From Candidatus Aenigmatarchaeota archaeon (GTDB lineage: Archaea; Aenigmatarchaeota; Aenigmatarchaeia; PWEA01), in assembly GCA_003553905.1 (NCBI GenBank), contig PWEA01000015.1:1-33414 (forward strand): a stretch of 33,414 bases of DNA. The letters are read 5' to 3'. Positions within the stretch are counted from its first letter, which is position 1; the number at the start of each line of letters is the position of its first letter. A program made the translations under genes and the position numbers. The notes beneath the pieces are model-generated. The model did no database searches. It was not told where the DNA came from and saw only the letters and a program-made list of their open reading frames with translations. Of the stretch, positions 6,812 through 14,375 are shown piece by piece.

Positions 6812-8028
6812 TTTTTATCATCCTCGAGGAGTTCGGTTCTCAAAGGTTCCCATCTTTCTTCTTTTCCGAATTCAATATCTTCAGGTAGTTTTCCACGAAG
6901 TTCCTTTGTCTGTTCTACTATATTTTTTATGTTGTCTTTTTTTACGTCTCTTCCGGCTAAACCTACTATAAAGTTCAATATTGGTATCCTGCTTCCATTG
7001 GAATAGAGTGCAGACTTTATGTCTATAGCCAGACCACCCTGGTATCCAAGAGAAATATCCTTCTCTACAACAGCTATAGCTTCTGCATCTTCCAACACTT
7101 CACATAGTTCTTCTGTTGGGAAGGGCCTGTAAACCCGCGGTCTCACAATACCTATTTTTTCTCCCCTTTGTCTGTATTCGTCTACAATATACTTCATAGT
7201 TCCACAGACGCTTCCAAGGGCTACTAGTAATACGTCTGCATCCTCAGCACGGTAGGTTTCTAAAAGGCCGTTGTAGCCAAGGCCATACTCTCGATCAAAT
7301 ATATTGGCAAATTCCTCGACAGCCTCTGCTATCTTATCCTTAGCCTTCAGTTGGGCTTGGTGTACTTCGTATCTTGTTTCAGTCCAATGTTCAGGTCTTG
7401 CGTATGCTCCCATTGTTTTGGGATCCGAAGGATCTAGAGTATGGACAGGACTTCTTTCAGGTAGGAACTCTCTTATTTCCTTCCTACTGAACGGTTCGAC
7501 TTTTTCCTGGACATGTGTTAGTATGAAGCCGTCCAGACAGGACAGCGCAGGAAGCGAAATTTCTTCGTCTTCTGCAACCCTATAAGCCATTGCTATGTTG
7601 TCCATGGCTTCCTGGACATCCTCTGCATAGAACTGTATCATCCCACCATCCCTTTCTGCAAAGGTGTCTGTATGATCTCCCCATATACTTAGTGGAGCCG
7701 AAAGGCTTCTGTTTGCTATTGCAAGCACAAGAGGAAGTCTCATTCCTGATGCACTGAACAAGGGCTCACTCATCAACTTGAGACCCTGTGAACAGGTAGC
7801 AGTGAAGGTTCTGGCACCTGCTGCACTTGCTCCCAGAGCAGTTGAAGCAGCGTTGAACTCACTATCTACCCTCACATATTCGCTGGTGAGCTCTCCATCT
7901 GCTACCATTTCACTTATCCTTTCTACGATATCGGTTTGAGGTGTTATAGGATAAGCAGGTATTACATCTGGATCACACGCCTTGACAGCCTCTGCGACTG
8001 CATCATAACCCGTCATCATTTTTGCCAT
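6808..8028 (-). CDS. porA: Pyruvate:ferredoxin oxidoreductase, alpha subunit
   Basis: PorA carries the pyrimidine-binding and CoA-handling domains of pyruvate:ferredoxin oxidoreductase. The start MAKMMTGYDAVAEAVKACDPDVIPAYPITPQTDIVE is diagnostic. It is followed by EFNAASTALGASAAGARTFTATCSQGL, the NRSLSAPLSIWGDHTD motif of pyruvate enzymes, and a transketolase-C-type domain (VLLVALGSVCGTMKYIVDEYRQRGEKIGIVRPRVYRPFP). The 406 residues are a normal length. It overlaps porB by four bases (ATGA) and is one base from porD, so the operon is tightly coupled. Confidence is high. Confidence 0.96.
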   Translation of the reverse strand: MAKMMTGYDAVAEAVKACDPDVIPAYPITPQTDIVERISEMVADGELTSEYVRVDSEFNAASTALGASAAGARTFTATCSQGLKLMSEPLFSASGMRLPLVLAIANRSLSAPLSIWGDHTDTFAERDGGMIQFYAEDVQEAMDNIAMAYRVAEDEEISLPALSCLDGFILTHVQEKVEPFSRKEIREFLPERSPVHTLDPSDPKTMGAYARPEHWTETRYEVHQAQLKAKDKIAEAVEEFANIFDREYGLGYNGLLETYRAEDADVLLVALGSVCGTMKYIVDEYRQRGEKIGIVRPRVYRPFPTEELCEVLEDAEAIAVVEKDISLGYQGGLAIDIKSALYSNGSRIPILNFIVGLAGRDVKKDNIKNIVEQTKELRGKLPEDIEFGKEERWEPLRTELLEDDKK

Positions 8029-8029
8029 A

Positions 8030-8314
8030 TTATTTTTCCTCCTCCTTCATTATTATAGCCTTTACAGGGCATTCTTCGGCACATATTCCACAGCCTTTGC
8101 AGTAGTCCAGATCAACCTCAAACTTTCCTTCTTCCGTTTCCTTTATTGCCATATCAGGACAGAACTTTTCACAGTTACCGCAAGCCACACATTTTTCGTG
8201 GTCTACCACCGGTCTTTCCGACCTCCAACTCCCGGTTTTATTTACAAGAGAAGTCCTTGGCTTTACAACTGCTCCTTTACTTATTTTAAGATTTTTATAT
8301 GGGTCATCTGTCAT
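8030..8314 (-). CDS. porD: Pyruvate:ferredoxin oxidoreductase, delta (ferredoxin-like) subunit
   Basis: PorD is the 2x[4Fe-4S] ferredoxin-like subunit that passes electrons from the TPP site to ferredoxin. Two cluster motifs are visible, CVACGNCEKFCPDMA and CKGCGICAEECPVKA, in a 94-residue protein of the usual length. The conserved SWRSERPVVD segment precedes them. Its first 11 bases overlap the end of the upstream 48-residue reading frame, so it is probably read by re-initiation or coupled translation. Confidence is high. Confidence 0.95.
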   Translation of the reverse strand: MTDDPYKNLKISKGAVVKPRTSLVNKTGSWRSERPVVDHEKCVACGNCEKFCPDMAIKETEEGKFEVDLDYCKGCGICAEECPVKAIIMKEEEK

Positions 8315-8450
8315 CTAAAATCTCACCTTCTTCATCTACAAACTTTATATCGTCTTTTTTCTCGTTGTAGAGCATCTGTTGGCGGATATCTCCCCACTGT
8401 ACCAAATCAGTGACAGGCTCATAACCTTCTTCCAGGAGCTTTTCTTTCAT
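8304..8450 (-). CDS. 48-residue protein of unknown function inside the por operon
   Basis: This short frame begins with an ATG that overlaps the porG stop as ATGA and ends 11 bases inside porD. The product starts MKEKLLEEGYEPVTDLVQWG, continues DIRQQMLYNEKKDDIKFVDE and ends EGEILDDR. GGGTGGTTGA precedes the ATG. Tight coupling on both sides and a protein-like composition (acidic, soluble, one Trp) make a real gene likely. I know of no family match. A small assembly or regulatory subunit of the oxidoreductase is a guess from context only. It is not needed by the four-subunit enzyme as known in other archaea. Confidence 0.65.
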   Translation of the reverse strand: MKEKLLEEGYEPVTDLVQWGDIRQQMLYNEKKDDIKFVDEEGEILDDR

Positions 8451-9028
8451 TCAACCACCCTATATGCTTCTTCCATAGCCTTTACGTTTTTTTCGCCTAC
8501 ATCGCCTCCAAACGTGTTTCTTATGACCTTGGCCATACTTTCCTTTTCTATCAAACCGGTTGCCTTTGCAAAGGCGCCCGAGAGGGCGGTGTTCATTATC
8601 GGTCTTCCAAGGTGTCTTCTGGCTATATCGGTTGCATCCACTGTCAACACCTTTGCTTCTGTGTCTATATCTATCTCTTTGGCGTCTTTCGAGCTGTTTA
8701 TAATTATCATGCCATCTTCGGATAGGCCCTTTGCGACATCAACCAGTTCTATGAGAGTTGAATCTTGAACTATAACGTAGTCGGGGCTGTATACTTGGCT
8801 CCTGTCTGTTATCTCCTTATCATCGAATCTTACAAAGGCCTCTATTGGTGCTCCTAACCTTTCGACACCGAATGAAGGAAACCCTTGTGCATAGTTTCCG
8901 GACTCAAAACCTGCCTCGGCCATCATCGATGCCATTGTAACAGAACCCTGTCCACCCCGTCCATGTATTCTGATCTGTTTCATATAGTTATCAGGAATTT
9001 TATTTTCTTTAGTTTCTTTTGTCTTCAT
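8447..9028 (-). CDS. porG: Pyruvate:ferredoxin oxidoreductase, gamma subunit
   Basis: PorG is the small gamma subunit that completes the CoA-binding part of the oxidoreductase. The family signature is IRIHGRGGQGSVTMASMMAEAGFESGNYAQGFPSFGVERLGAPIEAFVR, followed by RSQVYSPDYVIVQD and NTALSGAFAKATG. The annotated ATG at 9028 adds 15 residues before MKQIRIHG. It is kept because a TATA-like AATAAAATC lies about 28 bases upstream, which fits a leaderless first gene. An internal ATG at 8983 would give the usual family N-terminus. It is the first gene of the por operon (order G, 48-residue protein, D, A, B). Confidence in identity is high; the start is less sure. Confidence 0.93.
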   Translation of the reverse strand: MKTKETKENKIPDNYMKQIRIHGRGGQGSVTMASMMAEAGFESGNYAQGFPSFGVERLGAPIEAFVRFDDKEITDRSQVYSPDYVIVQDSTLIELVDVAKGLSEDGMIIINSSKDAKEIDIDTEAKVLTVDATDIARRHLGRPIMNTALSGAFAKATGLIEKESMAKVIRNTFGGDVGEKNVKAMEEAYRVVE

Positions 9029-9377
9029 AACTTAAAAGTTTTATTTTTGTAGATTTTATTGGTCGTAGGTTACAGGTTCTGTCTTTGCACAATTCGCCAT
9101 AGATCGTTATATGCCCCGACGTTGTTAGTTTCCTAGAAATTTTATCACTTTACTGGTAGATATCATTCGACGATTATATAAAGGTAACCTCGTTGTTTAA
9201 CGAATACTTGTTTTTGAAACAGACCGAATATAAAATAGTAGTTGAGTACTTTGTGCTTTGGTGCCTGTTTAACCTATAATCGGGGCTTCATGATCTGGTG
9301 TATTTTTAAATATCTTCGATGGAATTCTAGTGTAGGAATGTATCCTGTAATCACTATATGTGCAGTGGGTGTTGAAT
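9029..9377. promoter_or_regulatory. 349-base divergent intergenic region between por operon and aIF5B
   Basis: I see no convincing gene here. The minus strand has the probable porG TATA element near 9052-9060. The plus strand has two TATA-like elements. The first, GATTATATAAAGG near 9172-9184, has no gene in the next 150 bases. The second, TATTTTTAAATATC near 9301-9314, would give aIF5B a leader of about 45 bases. A short hairpin (TCGTT-GTTT-AACGA) follows the first element. A small RNA or a longer alternative leader is possible but unproven. Confidence 0.45.
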
Positions 9378-11111
9378 ATGTCCAAAAAAAGAAGGCAGCC
9401 AATAATTTCAGTGTTGGGTCACGTGGATCATGGAAAGACAACTATACTCGACAGGATACGCGAAACCAGTGTTGCCTCCGGTGAAGCAGGTGGAATAACA
9501 CAGCATATAGGTGCCACAGAAATATCTCTTGATGTTGTTCAGAATCTATGTGGAAACCTTCTTTCTTCTGAGGACATAAAGGTCCCTGGATTACTTTTTA
9601 TAGACACTCCTGGCCATGAAGCCTTTACAACGCTTAGAAAAAGAGGCGGCTCGGTTTCCGATCTGGCAGTTCTTGTTGTTGATGTAAACGAGGGTTTTAA
9701 ACCACAGACAAAGGAATCGCTCGAGTTCCTCAAGGAGTTTAATACCCCATTTGTTGTGGCTGCCACGAAGATGGACAAGGTAAAAGGATGGAACTCCAAA
9801 GAGGGCATCTGTTTCTCCGAAGCTTACAAGAGGCAGAGAGAGAAGGTAAGAAACAGTTTGGATAAAAAAATATACGAGCTTATGGGAGATCTTTCGGAGA
9901 TGGGCGTTATCTCCGATAGGTTTGATAGGGTCGATAATTTCAAAAAGAAGGTAGCGATAGTGCCTGTATCGGGTGTCACCGGCGAAGGTGTTCCTGACAT
10001 GCTTGCAGTTCTTATAGGACTTTCGCAGAAGTTTCTATCCGGTGAATTAGAGCTCAGGTCAGACATAGGCAAGGGCACGGTTTTGGAGGTTAAAGAATCA
10101 AAGGGTCTTGGAACGACCCTGGACGTTATACTTTACGAGGGTATTATGCGCAGAGGGGATAAGATTGTTGTTGGGGGAAAAAACCCTGTTGTTTCTAAGG
10201 CAAAGGCACTATTGAAGCCTAGAAAACTTGGCGAACTCAGAACAGAGAAGAGCTTTGTAAATTTCGACGAGGTCAGCGCCGCTTCAGGCCTAAAGGTATC
10301 GGGACCCGATCTAGACGATGTAGTGGCAGGCTCTCCCCTTCAGAGTATCCGACCCGATGGGGATATCAAGAAGGCAATGGAGGATCTTAAAAAAGAGGTT
10401 GATGATATTCAAGCAGACTTCGAAAATGAAGGTATTATTTTGAAGGCAGACACCCTCGGAAGCCTTGAAGGGATGGTAAGCATGTTGTCAAAGAAGGAAA
10501 TCCCCATTATGAAGGCATCTATAGGCGATGTGACAAGAAAAGATGTTGTAGAAGCAAGTTCAGTTGAAGATCCTCTTAAGAGAGCTATATTTGCATTCAA
10601 TGTGGATATAACTGAAGCTGCTGATGAGTACAACGAAAACGTTGAAATATTTTCCAGTCCTGTTGTATATAGGCTTGTTGAGGATTACGAAGATTGGAAG
10701 ACAGAGAAGCGGGAGGAGATTAAAAAACAAAAGCTCAGTGAGGTTACCAGACCAGGAAAGATAAGACTTCTCCCGGGGTATGTTTTTAGACAGAGAAAGC
10801 CCGCAGTCATTGGATGTGAAGTCATGGATGGTGTTGTGAAGCCAGGGTACGATTTGGTCAAGGAAGGCAACCGGGTAGGTAGTGTAAAAGAAATACAGAA
10901 AGAGGGTGTTCCGGTTGATATAGCAGAGAGAGGCGACAATGTTGCAGTCTCTATAACCAAGGTTACGGTTGGTAGACAGGTAGAAGAGGGCGACGTTCTC
11001 TACAACCTTCTGTCGGATAGAGATATAAGAAAGCTCGAGGAACTTGATGATATGCTTTCTAAAGGAGAAAAACAGGTGCTAGATGAAGTCAAGGAAAAGC
11101 TTTACGGATAG
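9378..11111 (+). CDS. infB: Translation initiation factor aIF5B
   Basis: aIF5B is the GTPase that promotes ribosomal subunit joining and initiator tRNA placement. The G domain shows GHVDHGKTTILD (G1), GITQHIGA (G2), DTPGHEAF (G3), TKMDKV (G4) and a later VPVSG. It is followed by domain II (GKGTVLEVKESKGLGTTLDVILYEG), the linker domain III (IILKADTLGSLEGMVSML) and domain IV near KIRLLPGYVFRQRKPAVIG. No intein is present. The 577 residues match archaeal aIF5B. A GTG six codons upstream is in frame. I chose the ATG because GGGTGTTGAAT precedes it and MSKKRRQPIISVLGH is the family start. Confidence is very high. Confidence 0.97.
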   Translation: MSKKRRQPIISVLGHVDHGKTTILDRIRETSVASGEAGGITQHIGATEISLDVVQNLCGNLLSSEDIKVPGLLFIDTPGHEAFTTLRKRGGSVSDLAVLVVDVNEGFKPQTKESLEFLKEFNTPFVVAATKMDKVKGWNSKEGICFSEAYKRQREKVRNSLDKKIYELMGDLSEMGVISDRFDRVDNFKKKVAIVPVSGVTGEGVPDMLAVLIGLSQKFLSGELELRSDIGKGTVLEVKESKGLGTTLDVILYEGIMRRGDKIVVGGKNPVVSKAKALLKPRKLGELRTEKSFVNFDEVSAASGLKVSGPDLDDVVAGSPLQSIRPDGDIKKAMEDLKKEVDDIQADFENEGIILKADTLGSLEGMVSMLSKKEIPIMKASIGDVTRKDVVEASSVEDPLKRAIFAFNVDITEAADEYNENVEIFSSPVVYRLVEDYEDWKTEKREEIKKQKLSEVTRPGKIRLLPGYVFRQRKPAVIGCEVMDGVVKPGYDLVKEGNRVGSVKEIQKEGVPVDIAERGDNVAVSITKVTVGRQVEEGDVLYNLLSDRDIRKLEELDDMLSKGEKQVLDEVKEKLYG

Positions 11112-11152
11112 TAAACTATTTAAACAAAGAGTTATAATTATATGGTGGTAAC

Positions 11153-11305
11153 ATGAATGGAGATGAATCCGGTTACAGAATGGCCAAGAGTTGGGGTCTT
11201 CAGGAAGAAGGGGCTATGTGGTACGGTAAGGACCAAGCAGATAAAGACGAAGAGCACGTTGAAATAATAAAAAAATCTTATCAAAGCCAACTCGAAAGGT
11301 TCTAA
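11153..11305 (+). CDS. 50-residue protein of unknown function between aIF5B and S6e
   Basis: This short frame has its own complete expression signals: CTATTTAAAC at 11116-11125, about 30 bases before the ATG, and GGTGG five bases upstream. The product starts MNGDESGYRMAKSWGLQEEG, continues AMWYGKDQADKDEEHVEIIK and ends KSYQSQLERF. It is a compact, charged, probably helical protein with two Trp residues, no Cys pairs and no membrane segment. I do not recognise the family. It lies between two translation genes on the same strand but seems separately transcribed, because another TATA-like box follows before S6e. Confidence 0.65.
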   Translation: MNGDESGYRMAKSWGLQEEGAMWYGKDQADKDEEHVEIIKKSYQSQLERF

Positions 11306-11397
11306 TCCATAATCTTTAAATAGCTTGCTATAGCTTTCATCTTAGCCCGGAGATATTGGAAACTATGTTTTCAAACTGACCTGGGCGAGGTGATACA
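11306..11397 (+). promoter_or_regulatory. Promoter and structured leader of the S6e-aIF2-gamma operon
   Basis: A TATA-like ATCTTTAAATAG lies at about 11311-11325. The leader can form a stem between GCCCGG near 11345-11350 and CTGGGC near 11381-11386, with one G-U pair. It then ends with GAGGTGATACA, a strong Shine-Dalgarno sequence three bases before the ATT start codon. The stem closes just upstream of the ribosome-binding site and does not cover it. Confidence 0.5.
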
Positions 11398-11817
11398 ATT
11401 TTCAAGATAAGCATTTCCGATCCTCAAGAAGGAAGATCTTGGCAGGTGGAAAAGGAAGTTACTCCACTCATAGGCACAAGCATCGGAGAAGAGTTCAACG
11501 GCTCTCTTGTGGGACTTGATGGTTATACCCTCAAGGTTACCGGGGGAAGCGACGAGGAAGGATTCCCTATGAGAAAAGGTATACAGGGCAGCGGCCGCAG
11601 GAAAGTTCTGATGAAGTACGGTCCTGGTTACAAAACCGAAGACGATGGTGTTAAAAGAAGAAAGTCAGCCAGGGGGGAAGTAGTTTCCGAAGATATAGTC
11701 CAAGTAAATGTAAAGGTGACTGACAGAGAAGACGATTCCGGAACCATACCTGAGCTACTTGGGCTCGAGGATGCCGAAGAAGAGGAAGACGGAGATTCCG
11801 AAGAAGAGGAAGAATAA
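11398..11817 (+). CDS. rps6e: Ribosomal protein S6e, probable ATT start
   Basis: This is a small-subunit ribosomal protein of the S6e family. Diagnostic stretches are KISISDP at the N-terminus, PLIGTSIGEEFNGSLVGLDGY, and LKVTGGSDEEGFPMRKGIQG, followed by the basic GPGYKTEDDGVKRRKSARG. The conserved N-terminus is only included if translation begins at ATT 11398, giving (M)FKISISDPQEGRSW. A TGA lies eight codons upstream in frame, and there is no ATG, GTG or TTG before a GTG at 11446, which would remove the first strand. GGTGAT lies three bases before the ATT. The C-terminus is a run of Glu and Asp. It is followed after 13 bases by aIF2-gamma, a common archaeal pairing. Confidence 0.9.
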   Translation: MFKISISDPQEGRSWQVEKEVTPLIGTSIGEEFNGSLVGLDGYTLKVTGGSDEEGFPMRKGIQGSGRRKVLMKYGPGYKTEDDGVKRRKSARGEVVSEDIVQVNVKVTDREDDSGTIPELLGLEDAEEEEDGDSEEEEE

Positions 11818-11830
11818 GGTGTGATTACTG

Positions 11831-13075
11831 ATGTCTGAAACCGACGAAAGACTCATACCAAAGGTCAATATAGGTGTTATGGGTCACGTAGATCACGGGA
11901 AAAGCACACTAGCTCAGGCTATATCGGGTAAATGGGCCGATACACATTCGGAAGAGATAAAGCGTGGTATAACTATAAGGCTTGGTTATGCCGATGCTAC
12001 AATATACAAATGTAAGAACTGCGAAGCTCCAAACTGTTACTGCACTACGAACAAATGTCCTACATGCTTTGGTGATACAGAACCACATAGAACCATATCC
12101 CTTGTAGATGTACCAGGACATAAGACCCTTATGGGGACTGTACTTTCCGGTGCCGCGTTAATGGACGGTTGTCTATTTGTCATATCTGCCGATGAACCAT
12201 GTCCTCAGCCCCAGACAGCAGAACATCTTAAAACCCTCGATATAGCAGGTATAGATAATATCGTAATAGTACAGAACAAGGTGGACAGAGTTTCGGATGA
12301 AAAGGTGAAGAAGAGTTACAATGAGATAAAGGATTTTGTAAAGGGCACAGTTGCAGAGAATTCCCCTATAATACCAGTATCTGCACTTCAAAGAGTTAAT
12401 GTGGATGCAGTTCTTCAAGCTATAGAGGAGGAAATACCTACTCCTGATAGGGATCCTGGGTCTAGTCCTAGGATGATGGTGGCAAGATCCTTCGATGTAA
12501 ACAGGCCGGGAACTCCTATAGATGGTATAAGTGGGGGTGTGGTAGGAGGCAGTTTAATCCGTGGTGAATTAAGTGTAGGTGATGAGATAGAGATCAGGCC
12601 TGGAATAGACAGAGACGGCGAAATCAAACCAATAAAGACGGAAATAGTCGGTATGGAGAAGGTAGGCCAAAACCTAAAAAGGGCAGGACCTGGTGGACTT
12701 CTTGGTGTTCAGACAAAGCTGGATCCATCGTTAACAAAGAGCGATAACTTCGCCGGATCGATCGTAGGATATCCAGGAGATCTACCCGATTTACTGAATG
12801 AACTTGTCCTGGAGATACATACATTCGATGAGGTTGCAGGTATAGAAGGACGGAGGGAAGTAGAGGAAGTAAAGACGAATGAACCCCTGATGCTTACAGC
12901 CGGGACATCCAAGACAGCCGGTGTAGTTACTTCCGCAAGGATTATAGACGGCGAAGCAGAAGCCGAAGTAAAACTCAAACTTCCAATATGTGCCGATGCC
13001 GGCGACAGGGTAGCCATTTCAAGACAGATAGAGAACAAGTGGCGTCTTATAGGTTATGGCGTTATAAAGAATTAA
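11831..13075 (+). CDS. eif2g: Translation initiation factor aIF2, gamma subunit
   Basis: aIF2-gamma is the GTPase core of aIF2; it binds Met-tRNAi and delivers it to the small subunit. GTPase motifs GVMGHVDHGKSTL, the switch I region with KRGITIRLGYADA, DVPGHKTLM and NKVDRV are present. The archaeal/eukaryotic zinc knuckle CKNCEAPNCYCTTNKCPTC lies at about residues 60-80. EF-Tu-like domains II and III follow (PRMMVARSFDVNRPGTPIDGISGGVVGGSL...). The 414 residues fit the family. The alpha subunit is encoded at 25266-26039; beta is not in this window. It is cotranscribed with S6e. Confidence 0.98.
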   Translation: MSETDERLIPKVNIGVMGHVDHGKSTLAQAISGKWADTHSEEIKRGITIRLGYADATIYKCKNCEAPNCYCTTNKCPTCFGDTEPHRTISLVDVPGHKTLMGTVLSGAALMDGCLFVISADEPCPQPQTAEHLKTLDIAGIDNIVIVQNKVDRVSDEKVKKSYNEIKDFVKGTVAENSPIIPVSALQRVNVDAVLQAIEEEIPTPDRDPGSSPRMMVARSFDVNRPGTPIDGISGGVVGGSLIRGELSVGDEIEIRPGIDRDGEIKPIKTEIVGMEKVGQNLKRAGPGGLLGVQTKLDPSLTKSDNFAGSIVGYPGDLPDLLNELVLEIHTFDEVAGIEGRREVEEVKTNEPLMLTAGTSKTAGVVTSARIIDGEAEAEVKLKLPICADAGDRVAISRQIENKWRLIGYGVIKN

Positions 13076-13147
13076 TCGACAATTGTTTAATACAAGGTAT
13101 ATTTTTTGTCGAAAACTTTTTAAGTTTGGGATATATATTACCTCCTA
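13076..13147 (+). promoter_or_regulatory. Inverted repeat after aIF2-gamma and promoter of the thiolase gene
   Basis: TCGACAA at 13076-13082 and TTGTCGA at 13106-13112 form a perfect 7-base inverted repeat with a 23-base loop directly after the aIF2-gamma stop, a possible transcript end. A TATA-like CTTTTTAAGTTT centred near 13120 lies about 26 bases before the thiolase ATG, so that gene is probably leaderless. Confidence 0.45.
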
Positions 13148-14368
13148 ATGAAAGAGAAAGTTGCTATTATAGGAGTAGGTCATACAGAGTTCGGTGAGTT
13201 ATGGGACAGGTCCTGGGTAGATCTTGTAGAAGAGGCAGGACTTAAGGCTCTTGAGGATGCCAACATAAAGAAGAATGATATCAACAAGTTCTTTTTAGGT
13301 AATATGTCTTTGGGAATGTTTGGTGGCCAGGAACATACTGCTTCAAAGGTTTTTTCTGAAATTTTTAATAGCAGTCCAGGAAACCAGGTTCTTGGTAGAA
13401 GGATTGAGGGTGCTTGTTCGTCAGGAGGGCTTGCGCTTGAGGCTTCGTTTAACGATGTTTTAGCCGGTGCACACCAAGGAGAAGATAGAGTAATAATGGC
13501 CGGTGGTTTTGAAAAGATGACAGACAAACCTACGGACGAAGCCACTAAGATACTAAGTGCTGCTTCGGATATGGGGAAAGAACTTGGATTTACGTTTCCT
13601 GCGCTTTACGGCATGTTAAAGGATAGGTATCTGGAAGAGACGGATGCGGAGGAAGAGGATTTTGATTATATAGCTGTCAAGAGCCACAAGAATGCTTCTT
13701 TGAATAAAAGGGCGCAGTACTCCTTTGAGGTTTCACACGACAAGGTAAAAAAATCCTTTAAGGTTGCGAACCCCACAAAACTTCTCAACTCTTCGGGTAT
13801 AGCCGACGGCGCAGCAGCTCTGATTATGACTACTGAGCGGAAGGCTAAGAAGCTGGATGCAGATTATATTTTACTGGAGGATGTTCGAGGTGTAAATGAT
13901 TCCATAGCTCTTTTTGAAAGAGACGACATACTTACACTTGTTTCAACCAAAAAGGCCGCGGAGCTTGTCTACGAGTCAACGGGTTTCGGTCCGGGCGATA
14001 TAGATATTGCTGAACTACATGACTGCTTTTCGATTGCAGAAGCCCTGGCTTTAGAGGACCTGGGATTTTATCCGAAAAGAGAAGCATGGAGGTGGATAAG
14101 AAAGAGTCTTTCGGACTGTGAGGATAAACAGGCTCCTGTGCCCTATAAACTTCCAAACGGTGATGAGCTCTTTGTTAATACTTCGGGCGGTCTAAAGGCA
14201 AAGGGGCATCCTGTTGGAGCTACGGGAATAGCACAGGCAGTTGAAGTAACCGAGCAGCTGAGGGGAAATGCCGGTGACAGGCAGGTCGAGGGTGCTAGAA
14301 TAGGAATTACACACAACGTCGGTGGAAGCGGAGGAACTGCAGTTGTGAGTCTTCTAAGGAAACCTTGA
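13148..14368 (+). CDS. Acetyl-CoA acetyltransferase (archaeal thiolase)
   Basis: This is an archaeal thiolase that condenses two acetyl-CoA to acetoacetyl-CoA at the start of the mevalonate pathway for archaeal lipids. The start MKEKVAIIGVGHTEFGELWDRS is typical. The acyl-accepting Cys is in EGACSSGG (Cys90), the catalytic His in LKAKGHPVGATG, and the C-terminal GITHNVGGSGGTAVV is as in archaeal enzymes, where HNVGG replaces the bacterial Cys-Gly motif. The 406 residues are slightly longer than usual. It sits just before the DUF35-HMG-CoA synthase fusion. In methanogens, thiolase, DUF35 and HMG-CoA synthase form one complex that channels acetoacetyl-CoA. Function is inferred from this context with good confidence. 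Confidence 0.92.
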   Translation: MKEKVAIIGVGHTEFGELWDRSWVDLVEEAGLKALEDANIKKNDINKFFLGNMSLGMFGGQEHTASKVFSEIFNSSPGNQVLGRRIEGACSSGGLALEASFNDVLAGAHQGEDRVIMAGGFEKMTDKPTDEATKILSAASDMGKELGFTFPALYGMLKDRYLEETDAEEEDFDYIAVKSHKNASLNKRAQYSFEVSHDKVKKSFKVANPTKLLNSSGIADGAAALIMTTERKAKKLDADYILLEDVRGVNDSIALFERDDILTLVSTKKAAELVYESTGFGPGDIDIAELHDCFSIAEALALEDLGFYPKREAWRWIRKSLSDCEDKQAPVPYKLPNGDELFVNTSGGLKAKGHPVGATGIAQAVEVTEQLRGNAGDRQVEGARIGITHNVGGSGGTAVVSLLRKP

Positions 14369-14375
14369 TGATAAT

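Noticed and set aside
9090-9140. Possible minus-strand micro-frame (ATG followed by 13 codons) upstream of porG
   Set aside because: It is too short and has no supporting signal; the region is better read as divergent promoters.
9242-9484. Plus-strand 80-residue frame before and into aIF5B
   Set aside because: It overlaps the aIF5B start out of frame and has no ribosome-binding site or recognisable motif.
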